Below, piece after piece: positions 6,622-18,714 of a stretch of 57,447 nt of DNA. Origin of the DNA: Clostridiales bacterium UBA3259 (GTDB lineage: Bacteria > Bacillota_A > Clostridia > Oscillospirales > Oscillospiraceae); the NCBI GenBank assembly GCA_002362625.1, contig DEUP01000043.1, forward strand, positions 34,091-91,537, in the 5' to 3' direction. Both the position numbers and the translations under genes were made by a program. Numbering within the stretch: position 1 is the stretch's first letter; the number at the start of each line of letters is the position of its first letter. The notes under the pieces are model-generated. The model made no database searches, had not been told where the DNA came from, and saw nothing but the letters and a program-made list of their open reading frames with translations.

Positions 6622-7815
6622 ATGGTGACCATCGACAAGATCTTTCGCGCGTCCTCAGTGCTGAAGGACATCATCCGCCCCACGCCCCTGGCTAAGGCCT
6701 ACGGCATCGCCCCGGAATGCGACCTCTATCTCAAGCCGGAAAACCTGCAGAACACCGGCTCGTTTAAGCTTCGCGGCTCCGGCTATAAGATTGCCATGCT
6801 GTCCGAGGAGGAAAAGGCCCGGGGCGTCATCGCCTGCTCCGCCGGAAACCACGCCCAGGGCGTGGCCCTGGCCGCCTCCAAGTGCGGCATCTCCTCCCTG
6901 ATCTGTCTGCCGGACTCCGCCCCCATTTCCAAGGTGGAGGCCACCAAGGCCTACGGCGCCCAGGTCTGCCTGGTGCCCGGGGTCTATGACGACGCCTACC
7001 GGAAGGCCCTGGAGCTGAAAGAGGAAAAGGGCTATACCTTCGTCCACCCCTTTGACGACGAATACGTCATTGCCGGCCAGGGCACCATCGGCCTGGAAAT
7101 CATGAACGAAATGAGCGACGTGGACGCGGTCATCGTCCCCATCGGCGGCGGCGGACTGATCTCCGGCGTGGCCTGCGCCATCAAGTCCATCTCTCCCCAG
7201 GTGAAGGTCTACGGTGTTCAGGCCGCCGGAGCGCCCAGCATGTATAACGCCATTCGGGAGGGCAAACGCGCCGCTCTGGCAGGGGTCGCCACCATCGCCG
7301 ATGGCATTGCCGTGAAGGAGCCGGGGGCTGTGACCTATGAAATGGTCAGGCAGTATGTGGACGATATTGCCCTGGTCACCGAGGACGAAATCGCCGCCGC
7401 CATTCTGGCCCTGATTGAAAAGCAGAAGATGATCGCCGAGGGCGCGGGAGCGGTATCCGTGGCCGCCGCCATGTTCCATAAGTTCCCCATTGAGGGGAAG
7501 AAGGTGGTCTGTCTGATCTCCGGCGGCAATATCGACGTAACCAGCCTGTCCCGGGTCATTGACCGGGGCCTGATGAAGTCCGGCCGCACCTCCAGCCTGC
7601 TCATTGAGCTGGTGGACAAGCCCGGCCAGCTGAAGGATGTGTCCCGGATCATTGCCGACTGCGGAGGCAACGTCACCAGCGTCCACCATGAGCGCAACGG
7701 GGACACCGAGTCCATCAACGGCTGCTACCTGCGCATGACCATGGAGACCAAGAATTACGACCACGTCCAGCAGATCATCCGCGCCCTGAAGGCAGAGGGC
7801 TTTAAAATTATCTGA
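6622..7815 (+). CDS. ilvA: Threonine ammonia-lyase
   Basis: A 397-residue PLP enzyme that deaminates threonine to 2-oxobutanoate, the first committed step to isoleucine. Visible motifs are NTGSFKLRG with the PLP lysine at residue 49, SAGNHAQGVA, and the glycine loop GGGGL near residue 175. Residues from about 325 to the end form one ACT-like domain, which makes it the medium form with one C-terminal regulatory domain rather than the longer two-domain enzyme. The ATG follows AAAGGAAG. It is the first gene behind the T-box; the next gene, leuA, starts 15 bases later. The product 2-aminocrotonate/imine is a known substrate for RidA, present at 27031-27408. Confidence 0.93.
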   Translation: MVTIDKIFRASSVLKDIIRPTPLAKAYGIAPECDLYLKPENLQNTGSFKLRGSGYKIAMLSEEEKARGVIACSAGNHAQGVALAASKCGISSLICLPDSAPISKVEATKAYGAQVCLVPGVYDDAYRKALELKEEKGYTFVHPFDDEYVIAGQGTIGLEIMNEMSDVDAVIVPIGGGGLISGVACAIKSISPQVKVYGVQAAGAPSMYNAIREGKRAALAGVATIADGIAVKEPGAVTYEMVRQYVDDIALVTEDEIAAAILALIEKQKMIAEGAGAVSVAAAMFHKFPIEGKKVVCLISGGNIDVTSLSRVIDRGLMKSGRTSSLLIELVDKPGQLKDVSRIIADCGGNVTSVHHERNGDTESINGCYLRMTMETKNYDHVQQIIRALKAEGFKII

Positions 7816-7830
7816 AAGGAGTTTCTTCCC

Positions 7831-9510
7831 ATGGATCCCAGAAAGTACAGTCCCGGCTACTATCCCGCCCCTGGCCGGCACCTGAAATGGGCGGAAAAAG
7901 ACCACATTGAAAGGGCCCCTCAATGGTGCAGCGTGGACCTGCGGGACGGCAACCAAAGCCTGGTCATTCCCATGAGCCTGGAAGAAAAGCTGGAGTTTTA
8001 CCACCTGCTCCTGCGCATCGGCTTCCGGGAGATCGAGGTGGGCTTCCCCGCCGCCTCGGAGACGGAATATGAATTCCTGCGCACCCTGATTGAAAACCAC
8101 ATGATCCCCAAGGATGTGACGGTGCAGGTATTGACCCAGTGCCGGGAGCACATCATCCGCAAGACCTTTGAGGCCTGCAAGGGAGCGCCCAGCGCCATTA
8201 TCCATTTTTACAACTCCGTGTCCGTAGCCCAGCGGGAGCAGGTCTTCCGCAAGAGCAAGGAGGAGATCAAGCAGATCGCCGTGGACGGGGCCAAGCTGGT
8301 GAAAAAGCTGGCAAGGGAATATGAGGGAAACTTCCGGTTTGAGTACTCTCCGGAGAGCTTCACCGGCACCGAGCCGGAATACGCCCTGGAAGTGTGCAAC
8401 GCCGTACTGGATGTGCTGGAGCCTTCCGAGGACAACAACGTCATCATCAACCTCCCCGTCACCGTGGAAATGAGCATGCCCCACATTTACGCCAGTCAGA
8501 TCGAGTACATGAGCGAAAACCTCAAATACCGGGAGCACGTAACCCTGTCCCTCCATCCCCACAACGACCGGGGTACGGGCGTGGCTGACACGGAGCTGGC
8601 CCTGCTGGCAGGGGCTGACCGGGTGGAGGGCACCCTGTTCGGCAACGGCGAGCGTACCGGCAACGTAGATCTGGTCACCCTGGCTATGAATATGTACACC
8701 CACGGAATCGATCCCGGCCTTGACTTTTCTGACATGCCCGCCATCTGCAAAACTTACGAGCAGTGCACCCGGATGCACGTCTATGAGCGCAGCCCCTACG
8801 CCGGCGCTCTGGTCTTCGCCGCCTTCTCCGGCAGCCACCAGGATGCCATTGCCAAGGGCATGACCTGGCGGAAGGAAAATAAGCTCTATGCGTGGACGGT
8901 GCCCTACCTGCCTGTGGATCCCAGGGATCTAAACCGCACCTACGACGCCGATGTCATCCGGGTCAACTCCCAGAGCGGCAAGGGCGGCATCGGGTATCTG
9001 CTGGAGCAGAACTACGGCTATGTGCTGCCTCCCAAGATGCGGGAGCATTTAAGCTACCAGTGCAAGGCTGTCTCCGACCACGATCACCGGGAGCTGAAGA
9101 GTGAGGACGTGCTGGCCATCTTCATGGACAGCTACCTGAACATCCACACTCCCCTGGCTCTGTCCGGGCTCCACCTGACGCAGCGCCAGGGTGAGGTGGA
9201 GGCGGAGGTCACCTTCCTCCGCCACGGCCGGGAGACCACCCTCCACAGCCGGGGCAACGGCTCCCTGGACGCGGTGAGCAACGCCCTGAAGGAATACACC
9301 GGGCGGCAGTATCAGCTCACCGTCTACTCCGAGCACAGTGTCCAGGAGCGCAGCTCCGGCTCTACCGCCGCCGCCTATATCGGCATCGAAAGCGTAAACG
9401 GCGCCATGTATTGGGGGGCGGGCACCCACAGCGACATTATCAAGGCCAGCGCCCAGGCCCTGATCAGCGCCTACAACAATATGACAAGGGAGGACTCCTC
9501 ATGGGAATGA
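7831..9510 (+). CDS. leuA: 2-isopropylmalate synthase (long, yeast-like type)
   Basis: A 559-residue enzyme that condenses acetyl-CoA with 2-oxoisovalerate, the entry to leucine synthesis. The N-terminal segment [19 protein letters not shown] and the total length place it in the LeuA type 2 group rather than the common 510-residue bacterial form. The catalytic barrel shows DLRDGNQS at residues 36-43 and the metal ligands HPHND at 242-246. The C-terminal allosteric domain (about 430-559) is present. The ATG at 7831 follows GAAAGGAG. The 3' end overlaps the start of leuC by 10 bases. Confidence 0.93.
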   Translation: MDPRKYSPGYYPAPGRHLKWAEKDHIERAPQWCSVDLRDGNQSLVIPMSLEEKLEFYHLLLRIGFREIEVGFPAASETEYEFLRTLIENHMIPKDVTVQVLTQCREHIIRKTFEACKGAPSAIIHFYNSVSVAQREQVFRKSKEEIKQIAVDGAKLVKKLAREYEGNFRFEYSPESFTGTEPEYALEVCNAVLDVLEPSEDNNVIINLPVTVEMSMPHIYASQIEYMSENLKYREHVTLSLHPHNDRGTGVADTELALLAGADRVEGTLFGNGERTGNVDLVTLAMNMYTHGIDPGLDFSDMPAICKTYEQCTRMHVYERSPYAGALVFAAFSGSHQDAIAKGMTWRKENKLYAWTVPYLPVDPRDLNRTYDADVIRVNSQSGKGGIGYLLEQNYGYVLPPKMREHLSYQCKAVSDHDHRELKSEDVLAIFMDSYLNIHTPLALSGLHLTQRQGEVEAEVTFLRHGRETTLHSRGNGSLDAVSNALKEYTGRQYQLTVYSEHSVQERSSGSTAAAYIGIESVNGAMYWGAGTHSDIIKASAQALISAYNNMTREDSSWE

Positions 9511-10766
9511 CCATGACCCAAAAAATTCTGGCGGCACACGCGGGACTGCCCGCTGTGACCCCCGGACAGCTGATCCAGGCAAAGCTGGACATTGTCCTTG
9601 GCAACGACATCACCACTCCCGTTGCCATCAATGAATTTCAGAAGGCAGGCTTTCAGCAGGTCTTTGACAAGGATAAAATCGCCATTGTCCTGGACCACTT
9701 TGTGCCCAACAAGGACATCAAAGCCGCCCAGCAGGCCAAGCAGTGCCGGGAATTCGCCTGCGACCACTGCGTCAGCCACTTCTACGACGTGGGCAAAATG
9801 GGCATTGAGCACGCCCTTCTTCCGGAGCAGGGCATCGTCACCGCCGGAGACTGTATCATCGGCGCGGACAGTCACACCTGCACCTACGGCGCTCTGGGCG
9901 CTTTCTCCACAGGGGTAGGCAGCACCGACATGGCCGCGGGTATGGCCACCGGCACCGCCTGGTTCAAGGTTCCCTCTGCCATCCGCTTTGTGCTGAAAGG
10001 GAAGCTGCCGGCCAATTGCAGCGGCAAGGATGTGATCCTCACCATCATTGGCATGATCGGGGTAGACGGGGCGCTGTACAAAAGCATGGAGTTCTGCGGG
10101 GAAGGGGTGAAAGCCCTCTCCATGGACGACCGGCTGTGCATCTGCAACATGGCCATTGAGGCCGGGGCCAAAAACGGCATCTTCCCTGTGGACGAGGTAA
10201 CGAATGCCTACATGGCAGGCCGGTGTGAGCGGGCGCCTGTGGTCTATGCTGCCGACGAGGACGCGGAATACGAAAAGACCATCGAAATTGACCTCAGCTC
10301 CATTGTCCCCACCGTGGCCTGTCCCCATCTGCCGGAAAATACCCATCCCGCTTCTGAGCTGGGCGATATCAAAATCGACCAGGTGGTCATCGGCTCCTGC
10401 ACCAACGGGCGGATGGAAGATATGGAGACCGCCTTCCGCATTCTCAATGGCAAGCAGGTCGCTCCCGGTGTGCGCTGCATCATCATTCCCGCCACCATGA
10501 GCATTTACCGGGAGTGCGTGGAGCGCGGCTATGTCACCGCCTTCATTGACGCGGGTGCCATTGTCTCCACTCCCACCTGCGGTCCCTGCCTGGGCGGCTA
10601 TATGGGGGTTCTGGCCGAGGGAGAAAGATGCGTCTCCACTACGAACCGGAACTTTGTGGGCCGAATGGGCCATGTGACCAGCGAGGTCTACCTGGCTTCT
10701 CCCGCGACCGCCGCTTCCAGCGCGCTCACAGGCTTCATCACCCCTGCCAAGGAGGTTTCCATATGA
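9501..10766 (+). CDS. leuC: 3-isopropylmalate dehydratase, large subunit
   Basis: A 421-residue aconitase-family protein that, with LeuD, isomerises 2- to 3-isopropylmalate. Three cysteines that hold the [4Fe-4S] cluster are seen at residues 300 (GSCTNGR), 360 and 363 (TCGPC). The length fits the separate-subunit archaeal/clostridial type. The ATG at 9501 follows AAGGGAGGA and lies inside the end of leuA; the stop overlaps the leuD start in ATGA. Both overlaps suggest translational coupling. Confidence 0.94.
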   Translation: MGMTMTQKILAAHAGLPAVTPGQLIQAKLDIVLGNDITTPVAINEFQKAGFQQVFDKDKIAIVLDHFVPNKDIKAAQQAKQCREFACDHCVSHFYDVGKMGIEHALLPEQGIVTAGDCIIGADSHTCTYGALGAFSTGVGSTDMAAGMATGTAWFKVPSAIRFVLKGKLPANCSGKDVILTIIGMIGVDGALYKSMEFCGEGVKALSMDDRLCICNMAIEAGAKNGIFPVDEVTNAYMAGRCERAPVVYAADEDAEYEKTIEIDLSSIVPTVACPHLPENTHPASELGDIKIDQVVIGSCTNGRMEDMETAFRILNGKQVAPGVRCIIIPATMSIYRECVERGYVTAFIDAGAIVSTPTCGPCLGGYMGVLAEGERCVSTTNRNFVGRMGHVTSEVYLASPATAASSALTGFITPAKEVSI

Positions 10767-11248
10767 AAGCAGAAGGAACTGTCTTTCGGTATCCCGACAA
10801 TGTGGACACCGACGTGATTATCCCCGCCCGGTACTTAAATACCCCTGACGCCCACTCCCTGGCCGCCCACTGTATGGAGGACATTGACCCGGACTTTCCC
10901 CGGAAGGTTCAGCCCGGGGACATCATCGTAGCCGGATGGAATTTTGGCTGCGGCTCCTCCCGGGAGCACGCCCCCCTGGCCATCAAGACCTGCGGCACCG
11001 GCTGCGTCATTGCCAAAAGCTTCGCCCGGATCTTCTACCGCAACGCCATCAACATCGGCATGCCCATTCTGGAATGCCAGCAGGCCGCCGAAGAGATTCA
11101 GGCGGGAGATCAGGTGTCCGTGGACTTTGACACCGGCTTGATTTCCGACCTCACCACCGGCAAAACCTATCAGGCAGCCCCCTTCCCTCCCTTTATCCAA
11201 AATATAATCAAAAAAGGCGGACTGCTTGCATCTTTGAAAGAGGTATGA
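10763..11248 (+). CDS. leuD: 3-isopropylmalate dehydratase, small subunit
   Basis: A 161-residue protein with the swivelling-domain signature of the small subunit: [19 protein letters not shown] near the start and [18 protein letters not shown], where the Ser and Arg contact the substrate. It partners the LeuC encoded just before, with a 4-base ATGA overlap. AAGGAGG lies at a normal distance before the ATG at 10763. Confidence 0.94.
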   Translation: MKAEGTVFRYPDNVDTDVIIPARYLNTPDAHSLAAHCMEDIDPDFPRKVQPGDIIVAGWNFGCGSSREHAPLAIKTCGTGCVIAKSFARIFYRNAINIGMPILECQQAAEEIQAGDQVSVDFDTGLISDLTTGKTYQAAPFPPFIQNIIKKGGLLASLKEV

Positions 11249-11252
11249 TACA

Positions 11253-12329
11253 ATGGACAGAAAAATCGCGGTGATTCGGGGGGACGGCATCGGCCCGGAG
11301 ATCGTAGGCCAGGCCCTGCTGGTTCTGGATCGGATCGGTCAGCTTTACGGCCATCGCTTCACCTATATGGATGTGGACATGGGCGGCTGCGCCATTGACA
11401 AATGGGGAGAACCCCTGCCTCCGGAGATGCTCCAGAAATGTCTGGATTCCGACAGCGTTCTGCTGGGGGCCGTGGGCGGCCCCAAATGGAACGACGTTCC
11501 GGGGCACATGCGCCCGGAAAAGGGGCTGCTTCGCCTCCGCTCCGGCATGGGAGTCTACAGCAACAATCGTCCCGCCAAAATCTGGCCTCAGCTGGCGGAC
11601 GCCTCTCCCTTAAAGCCCTCCATTGTGGAAAAGGGCATTGATTTTATCATCGTCCGGGAGCTGACCGGAGGGATTTACTTCGGCAAACACGAAACCCTGG
11701 AGGAAAACGGGGAAACGGCAGCCTGTGACCAGCTGCGCTACTCCGAGACAGAGATTCGGCGCATCGGACGGATCGGCTTTGAGACCGCCCGGAAACGCCG
11801 GAAGAAGCTTTGCAGCGTGGAAAAGAGCAACGTTCTGGATTCCTCCCGGCTGTGGAAAAAAGTCATTCATGAACTGGCAGAGGAATACCCCGACATCACG
11901 GTGACGGATATGCTGGTGGATAACTGCGCCATGCAGATTGTGAAGGATCCCAGCCAGTTTGATGTCATCGTTACGGAGAACATGTTCGGGGATATCCTCT
12001 CCGACGAAGCCTCCATGATCACCGGCTCCATCGGCATGATCCCCTCCTCCTCCCTGGGAGATTCCCGCCGTGGACTGTATGAGCCAATCCACGGCTCCGC
12101 TCCGGACATTGCGGGTTTGGACATCGCCAACCCCATCGGCACCATTCTGGCCGCCGCCATGATGCTTCGCTTCTCCTTTGATATGGAGAAGGAGGCGGAC
12201 GCCATCGAAAGGGCTGTATCCGCCGTGCTGGACGAGGGCTTCCGCACGGGAGATATTATGGGCGCCGACGGCCGCAAAAAAGTGGGCTGCACCGAAATGG
12301 GGAGACTCATTATCGCAAATCTTCGGTAA
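11253..12329 (+). CDS. leuB: 3-isopropylmalate dehydrogenase
   Basis: A 358-residue NAD-dependent decarboxylating dehydrogenase giving the direct precursor of leucine. The motifs IRGDGIGPEI at the start, RELTGGIYFG, TVTDMLVDNCAMQ, NMFGDILSDEAS and EPIHGSAPDIAG are those of the isopropylmalate/isocitrate dehydrogenase family, with the Leu-pathway pattern. It starts four bases after the leuD stop. Confidence 0.94.
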   Translation: MDRKIAVIRGDGIGPEIVGQALLVLDRIGQLYGHRFTYMDVDMGGCAIDKWGEPLPPEMLQKCLDSDSVLLGAVGGPKWNDVPGHMRPEKGLLRLRSGMGVYSNNRPAKIWPQLADASPLKPSIVEKGIDFIIVRELTGGIYFGKHETLEENGETAACDQLRYSETEIRRIGRIGFETARKRRKKLCSVEKSNVLDSSRLWKKVIHELAEEYPDITVTDMLVDNCAMQIVKDPSQFDVIVTENMFGDILSDEASMITGSIGMIPSSSLGDSRRGLYEPIHGSAPDIAGLDIANPIGTILAAAMMLRFSFDMEKEADAIERAVSAVLDEGFRTGDIMGADGRKKVGCTEMGRLIIANLR

Positions 12330-12354
12330 CACCGATTTTAGAAAGGATGATGGT

Positions 12355-14025
12355 ATGCTGCTTTCCGGTTCCGACATCATCGTGCGTACGCTGATTGAGC
12401 AGGGCACAGACGTGGTCTTCGGCTATCCCGGCGGTCAGGTCATCAATATCTACGACTCCCTTTATAAGTATCAGTCAGAGCTGACACATGTGCTGACTGC
12501 CCATGAGCAGGGGGCCTCCCATGCCGCCGACGGCTACGCCCGGGCCACGGGCAAGGTGGGCGTGGTCATCGCCACCTCCGGTCCCGGCGCCACCAATCTG
12601 GTCACTGGCATCGCCACCGCTTACCTGGATTCCGTGCCAATGGTAGCCATCACCGGCAACGTGCCCAACACCATCATCGGCACCGACGGCTTCCAGGAAA
12701 TCGACATTACCGGCATCACCCTGCCCATCACCAAGCACAATTACTTTGTCGGCTCCGTGGAGGATCTGGCGGACACCATCCGGGATGCCTTCCGGCTGGC
12801 GAAATCCGGCCGTCCCGGCCCGGTGCTTATTGACGTTCCCAAGGATGTGCAGACTGCCCTCTGGGAGTACGAGCCTCAGGACGTAGTTTCTCCCGACGAG
12901 GCCTTTTCCGCCAAGGATATCCGCATCCAGCAGGCTGCCTTGATTATCAACGCAGCCAAGCGGCCCTTCCTGTACTTCGGCGGCGGCTTGATCACCAGCG
13001 GCGCCCAGGCGGAGCTTCTGGAAATGGCGGAAATTCTGGACGCTCCCATAGGCTGCTCCATGATGGGCATTTCCGGCGTGCCCACGGATCACCCCCGCTT
13101 CCTGGGAATGCAGGGCATGCACGGCCACTACGCCTGTTCCATGGCCATGCACCATGCCGACGTGATTATCGCCATGGGCGCAAGGTTTAACGACCGGGTC
13201 ACCGGCAATCGGGCAAAATTCGCCGTAAACGCCAAAGTCATCCACATAGACATTGACGGCGCGGAGCTTGGCAAGACCGTCTCCCCCGCCCAGGGTCTCC
13301 GGGGAGACATGAAGAAAACCCTGGGCAAGCTGATTCCCCTTCTGAAGAAGGCCGGCCATCCTCAGTGGCAGGCGGAAATTGCCGCCCTCCGGGAGGAGGA
13401 AGCCGCCAGCGGCGACCACCGGGAGGGGATGACCCCCAAAAATGTCATTGAAGCCCTCAATACCCATCTGGAGCCGGACACGCCCGTCGCCACCGATGTG
13501 GGTCAGCACCAGATGTGGGCCGCCCAATATCTGCGGCTGTACAGGCCCAGACAGTTCCTGTCCAGCGGCGGTCTTGGCACCATGGGCTTCGGCATGGGCG
13601 CCGCCATGGGCGCTGCCATAGGTACGGGAAAACGTACCGTCCTGGTTACCGGTGACGGAAGCTTTGGCATGAATTTAAACGAGCTTGCCACCGCCGTCAC
13701 CTATGGAATTCCCCTGGTGATTCTGCTGATGAACAACCAGGTGCTGGGCATGGTGCGCCAGTGGCAGACCCTGTTCTTTGACAAGCATTACAGCAACACC
13801 CGCCTGGATGGCCGGAAGACAGATTTTGTGGCCCTGACCCGGGCCTTTGGAGCGGAGGGCAGCCGTGCCGTCACTTTGGAAGAATTGGACCAGGCTCTTA
13901 ATAAGGCCTTCGCCTGCCCCGGTCCCTATCTCATTGACTGCGCCATTAACCGGGACGAGTTCGTCCTTCCCATGCTCCCGCCCGGCGGTTCTATGGACGA
14001 TATCATCGTAAGAATCGGAGACTGA
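12355..14025 (+). CDS. ilvB: Acetolactate synthase, large (catalytic) subunit
   Basis: A 556-residue ThDP enzyme that makes acetolactate and acetohydroxybutyrate for Val/Leu and Ile. The ThDP-activating Glu is at residue 51 in AHEQGASHAADGYA, and the ThDP/Mg2+ motif GDGSFGMNLNELATA lies near residues 434-448. The start chosen is the ATG at 12355, after AAAGGATG, because homology begins at MLLSGSDIIVRTL; longer frames upstream would run into leuB. IlvN follows six bases later as its regulatory subunit. Confidence 0.94.
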   Translation: MLLSGSDIIVRTLIEQGTDVVFGYPGGQVINIYDSLYKYQSELTHVLTAHEQGASHAADGYARATGKVGVVIATSGPGATNLVTGIATAYLDSVPMVAITGNVPNTIIGTDGFQEIDITGITLPITKHNYFVGSVEDLADTIRDAFRLAKSGRPGPVLIDVPKDVQTALWEYEPQDVVSPDEAFSAKDIRIQQAALIINAAKRPFLYFGGGLITSGAQAELLEMAEILDAPIGCSMMGISGVPTDHPRFLGMQGMHGHYACSMAMHHADVIIAMGARFNDRVTGNRAKFAVNAKVIHIDIDGAELGKTVSPAQGLRGDMKKTLGKLIPLLKKAGHPQWQAEIAALREEEAASGDHREGMTPKNVIEALNTHLEPDTPVATDVGQHQMWAAQYLRLYRPRQFLSSGGLGTMGFGMGAAMGAAIGTGKRTVLVTGDGSFGMNLNELATAVTYGIPLVILLMNNQVLGMVRQWQTLFFDKHYSNTRLDGRKTDFVALTRAFGAEGSRAVTLEELDQALNKAFACPGPYLIDCAINRDEFVLPMLPPGGSMDDIIVRIGD

Positions 14026-14031
14026 GAGAAA

Positions 14032-14538
14032 ATGGAAAAATTTACTGTGGCCATTCTGGTCAATAACCAATTCGGCGTGCTGAACCGCGTCACCAGTATG
14101 TTCCGCCGCCGCCAGTTCAATATTACCTCCCTGACCGTGTCCGAAACGGAATCCGAGGACTTCTCCCGGATCACCATCAAGGCCGACGGGGACGAGGTCA
14201 AACGGGAGCAGCTCATCAATCAGCTCTATAAGCTCCCCGACGTCTGCTCCATTATGGAGCTGGACAGCCTGGACACCGTCAGCCGGGAGCTTCTGCTCAT
14301 CAAGCTGCGCAACACCCCGGAAGCCCGGGGGGATATCCGGGCCGCCGCCGATGCCTATGAAGGGAAGATCGTAGACTATACCAAGGATGCCATCATGATC
14401 CAGCTGGTAGGCGACAGCCGGAAGATCGATCACTTCATCGACCTGATGCGGGACTTTGAGATCATGGAGATCTGCCGTACCGGCATCGTCACCCTGCAGC
14501 GGGGCGAGGAAACCATCCGCAGAGTTACAAACCTTTGA
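14032..14538 (+). CDS. ilvN: Acetolactate synthase, small (regulatory) subunit
   Basis: A 168-residue protein. The N-terminal ACT domain is seen in TVAILVNNQFGVLNRVTSMF and the C-terminal half matches the ALS small-subunit C domain. It binds valine and confers feedback inhibition on the large subunit encoded just upstream. Length fits the full-size IlvH/IlvN type. Confidence 0.93.
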   Translation: MEKFTVAILVNNQFGVLNRVTSMFRRRQFNITSLTVSETESEDFSRITIKADGDEVKREQLINQLYKLPDVCSIMELDSLDTVSRELLLIKLRNTPEARGDIRAAADAYEGKIVDYTKDAIMIQLVGDSRKIDHFIDLMRDFEIMEICRTGIVTLQRGEETIRRVTNL

Positions 14539-14553
14539 TCATACACAACTTAA

Positions 14554-15594
<1,041 letters not shown>

Positions 15595-15664
15595 GAGCCG
15601 CTGCCCTCAAGGCTTTCGCCCTCCCGCCTGAATCTTCCTTCAGGGGAGGCAAGCAGGTTTTCCA

Positions 15665-15698
15665 AGGGTGCCGTTTCCCCGGCACCCTGCTTTCTTAA
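15665..15698 (+). terminator. Hairpin between ilvC and ilvD
   Basis: A perfect 9-bp stem AGGGTGCCG/CGGCACCCT with a 6-base loop, followed by GCTTTCTTAA. A second GC-rich inverted repeat lies upstream (CCTCCC...GGGAGG, 15629-15649). With a short T run it may act as a partial terminator or as an mRNA processing/stability site that lowers ilvD output. Confidence 0.4.
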
Positions 15699-15716
15699 AA
15701 AGGAGAAACACAGCCT

Positions 15717-17375
15717 ATGATCAAAGACACCATCGTAAACGGTCCCCAAAACGCTGCCCACCGCAGCCTCTACCATGCCCTGGGCCTGACAAAGGAAGAA
15801 CAGCAGCGGCCCCTCATTGCCGTGGTCAGCTCCTACAATGAGATCGTCCCCGGCCACATGAACCTGGACAAGATCGTGGATGCCGTAAAGCTGGGCGTAG
15901 CCATGGCCGGAGGCACCCCCATTGTCTTCCCAGCCATCGCCGTGTGCGACGGCATCGCCATGGGTCATGAGGGAATGAAGTATTCCCTGGTCACCCGGGA
16001 TCTGATTGCCGACTCCACGGAGGCTATGCTCCGGGCCCACGGCTTTGACGGCGCGGTGATGATCCCCAACTGCGACAAAAACGTGCCGGGCCTTCTCATG
16101 GCCGCCGCCCGGGTGAATATCCCCACCATTTTCGTCAGCGGCGGACCCATGCTGGCCGGCCGGGTAAACGGAAAGAAAACCAGCCTCAGCAGCATGTTTG
16201 AGGCCGTGGGCGCTTACACCGCCGGAAAAATAGACGAAGCCCAGCTGACTGTGTGTGAGGAAAACACCTGTCCCACCTGCGGCTCCTGCTCCGGTATGTA
16301 CACCGCCAATTCCATGAACTGCCTGACAGAGGTGCTGGGCATGGGCCTGAAGGGCAACGGCACCATCCCCGCCGTCTACTCCGCCCGGATCGAGCTTGCC
16401 AAGCACGCGGGCATGCAGGTCATGGAGCTGGTTCGCCGGGATCTCCGTCCCAGGGACATTATGACCGCCGCCGCCATCCGCAACGCCCTGACCGCGGACA
16501 TGGCCCTGGGCTGCTCCACCAACTCCATGCTCCACCTGCCCGCCATTGCCAACGAGTGCGGCGTGGAATTCAATCTGGACATGGCAAACGAGCTCAGCGC
16601 CGTCACCCCCAACCTGTGCCATCTGGCCCCTGCCGGCCCCACCTATATGGAGGATCTGAACGAGGCCGGCGGCGTATACGCCGTGCTGAAGGAGCTGTGC
16701 AAGCTGAATCTGTTGGACACCTCGGTAATGACCGTCACCGGAAAGACTTTGGGTGAGAACATCGCCTCCGCCGTGAACCGGGACGAAACCGTAATCCGGC
16801 CCGCGGAGAACCCCTATTCTCCCACCGGCGGCATTGCCGTCCTTCGCGGCAATCTTGCCCCTGAGGGCAGCGTGGTCAAGCGCAGCGCCGTGGATCCTAA
16901 AATGCTCTGCCACAAAGGCCCTGCCCGCTGCTTTGACAGCGAGGAGGCGGCCAATGAAGCCATCAACGCCGGCCAGATTCAGCCCGGTGAGATTATCGTC
17001 ATCCGCTACGAAGGCCCCAAGGGCGGCCCAGGTATGCGGGAAATGCTTAAGGGCACCTCTGCCATTATGGGCATGGGCCTGGGCAGCAGCGTAGGCCTTA
17101 TCACCGACGGCCGATTCTCCGGGGCAACCCGGGGCGCCTGTGTAGGGCACGTCTCCCCGGAGGCTGCCTCCGGCGGCCCCATCGGCATTGTGGAGGACGG
17201 CGACATGATCTCCATCGACATTCCCGGGGGAAAGCTGGAGCTGCTGATCTCCGATGAAGAATTTGCCAGACGCATGGCCGCCTTCGTTCCCAAGAAGAAG
17301 GAATTGTCCGGCTACCTCAAGCGCTATGCCGCTTATGTGTCCAGCGGCGCAAAGGGTGCGGTTCTGAACGTATGA
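15717..17375 (+). CDS. ilvD: Dihydroxy-acid dehydratase
   Basis: A 552-residue iron-sulfur enzyme that dehydrates the dihydroxy acids to the 2-oxo acids used by LeuA and IlvE. Cluster and substrate motifs are visible: PNCDKNVPG, then [18 protein letters not shown], and near the end [10 protein letters not shown] and [14 protein letters not shown]. Length is normal. GGAGAAACACAGCCT precedes the ATG. Its stop overlaps the next gene in ATGA, so the DUF815-type ATPase is translationally coupled to it. Confidence 0.94.
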   Translation: MIKDTIVNGPQNAAHRSLYHALGLTKEEQQRPLIAVVSSYNEIVPGHMNLDKIVDAVKLGVAMAGGTPIVFPAIAVCDGIAMGHEGMKYSLVTRDLIADSTEAMLRAHGFDGAVMIPNCDKNVPGLLMAAARVNIPTIFVSGGPMLAGRVNGKKTSLSSMFEAVGAYTAGKIDEAQLTVCEENTCPTCGSCSGMYTANSMNCLTEVLGMGLKGNGTIPAVYSARIELAKHAGMQVMELVRRDLRPRDIMTAAAIRNALTADMALGCSTNSMLHLPAIANECGVEFNLDMANELSAVTPNLCHLAPAGPTYMEDLNEAGGVYAVLKELCKLNLLDTSVMTVTGKTLGENIASAVNRDETVIRPAENPYSPTGGIAVLRGNLAPEGSVVKRSAVDPKMLCHKGPARCFDSEEAANEAINAGQIQPGEIIVIRYEGPKGGPGMREMLKGTSAIMGMGLGSSVGLITDGRFSGATRGACVGHVSPEAASGGPIGIVEDGDMISIDIPGGKLELLISDEEFARRMAAFVPKKKELSGYLKRYAAYVSSGAKGAVLNV

Positions 17376-18568
17376 ATACACTGACACAGCTTTATATCCG
17401 CCTTTCCTCCCTGGCGGTTTTCCGCTCTCTTCTGGACGACCCGGTGATGGCCGCTTTGATGGATTATCTGAAGACCGGCTCCTCCGGCTCCACGGAGGAG
17501 GCCGTATCCCGGTACGCTTTCTTTGTCTCCCGGCTGCTTGAAACGGAAAAGCGCACTTTGGCAGGCTACATCCAGCACATCGTCACCAACGACGAGAACG
17601 CCTACATCCGCATAATCGGAAGGGGCTCCGTCCCCGGGAAGGAGCTGGAGGAAAATCTCCGTCAGGAGCTTTCCATCCTTCAGGCGGTGGCCGATCTGAC
17701 ACCGGAGGCCCTCCGGGAGGGACTTTCCTGGGAGGGGTATCTCCCAGGCTTCCCCGTAAAGTCCGTGGACATCTCCGGAAGCTACCGGGAGCGCTGTGCC
17801 AATATCGGCGCCCTGGGCTACGGCATCTACGCCAAGCACCGCATGTTCTACCTGGACGAGGACAGCCGGATTGTCCCCGTCCAGAATCCGGACGGCATCC
17901 GGCTGAGCAGCCTCATTGACTACCAGCGGGAGAAGGAAATCATCGTCAGCAATACCCTGTCCCTGCTGGATGGGAAGCCCGCCGCCAATATCCTCCTCAC
18001 GGGAGACGCGGGCACCGGCAAGTCCTCCACTGTCAAGGCGGTGGTCAACGAGCTGTGGGAAAAGGGTCTGCGGATCCTGGAGGTGCGCAAGGAGCAGCTC
18101 CACGCCATCCCTGCCATCCTGGACGAGCTGAACACCAACCCCTTAAAGTTCATTTTGTTCATTGACGACCTGTCCTTCCAGAAGGACGACGACAATTTCA
18201 GTGCCCTGAAGGCCATTTTGGAGGGCAGCGTCTCCGCCAGGAGCCGGAACGTGGTGATCTACGCCACCTCCAACCGGCGGCATCTGGTGAAGGAAAGCTT
18301 CTCTAGCCGGGATGGGGACGATGTTCACCGCAACGACACCATGCAGGAGATTCTGTCCCTGTCTGAACGGTTCGGCATCCAGATCACCTTCCAGAAGCCC
18401 ACCAGGCAGGTGTATCTTCACATTGTGCGCCGCCTGGCCGAGGATCAGGGGCTGACCATAGCCGGCGAAGAGCTGGACATGCTGGCCGAACGCTATGCCC
18501 TGAACCGGGGCGGACGCTCCGCCAGAGCCGCCAGACAGTTTGTGGACGGGCTTCTGGCAAAGCAATGA
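17372..18568 (+). CDS. DUF815-type AAA+ ATPase
   Basis: A 398-residue cytoplasmic protein. Walker A is GDAGTGKSS at residues 211-219 and Walker B is FILFIDD ending at residue 266; SNRRHL is a sensor-1 segment. The arrangement, an uncharacterised N-terminal half followed by a compact AAA+ domain and a C-terminal helical lid, matches the DUF815 family, which is widespread in bacteria but without a clear role. It shares a 4-base ATGA overlap with ilvD and so is expressed under the T-box, which is unusual for this family. Whether it acts on the pathway, for example as a remodelling factor for Fe-S enzymes, is only a guess. Confidence 0.85.
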   Translation: MNTLTQLYIRLSSLAVFRSLLDDPVMAALMDYLKTGSSGSTEEAVSRYAFFVSRLLETEKRTLAGYIQHIVTNDENAYIRIIGRGSVPGKELEENLRQELSILQAVADLTPEALREGLSWEGYLPGFPVKSVDISGSYRERCANIGALGYGIYAKHRMFYLDEDSRIVPVQNPDGIRLSSLIDYQREKEIIVSNTLSLLDGKPAANILLTGDAGTGKSSTVKAVVNELWEKGLRILEVRKEQLHAIPAILDELNTNPLKFILFIDDLSFQKDDDNFSALKAILEGSVSARSRNVVIYATSNRRHLVKESFSSRDGDDVHRNDTMQEILSLSERFGIQITFQKPTRQVYLHIVRRLAEDQGLTIAGEELDMLAERYALNRGGRSARAARQFVDGLLAKQ

Positions 18569-18714
18569 GCCTTCTCTTACGCTCTCCGCTCCCGTGGTGC
18601 CCCGCAGGGGCAAGAGAGGCCGCCCTGGGGGCGCTCCCAGGGAGCGGCAAGCCGAATCGGCGCGCAGCACCGAGACTGAGCAGGTATCCGCATTTCAGAA
18701 AGGGGTTATTTCCC

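Noticed and set aside
6655..8838. A 727-codon open frame on the minus strand across ilvA and leuA
   Set aside because: It is antisense to two clearly homologous genes, has no family motif and a biased composition (Gly, His, Asp, Val) typical of the complement of GC-rich coding DNA.
18569..18714. GC-rich inverted repeats before plsC considered as a terminator
   Set aside because: The stem CCCTGGG/CCCAGGG has no T run on either strand, and no clear promoter follows it.
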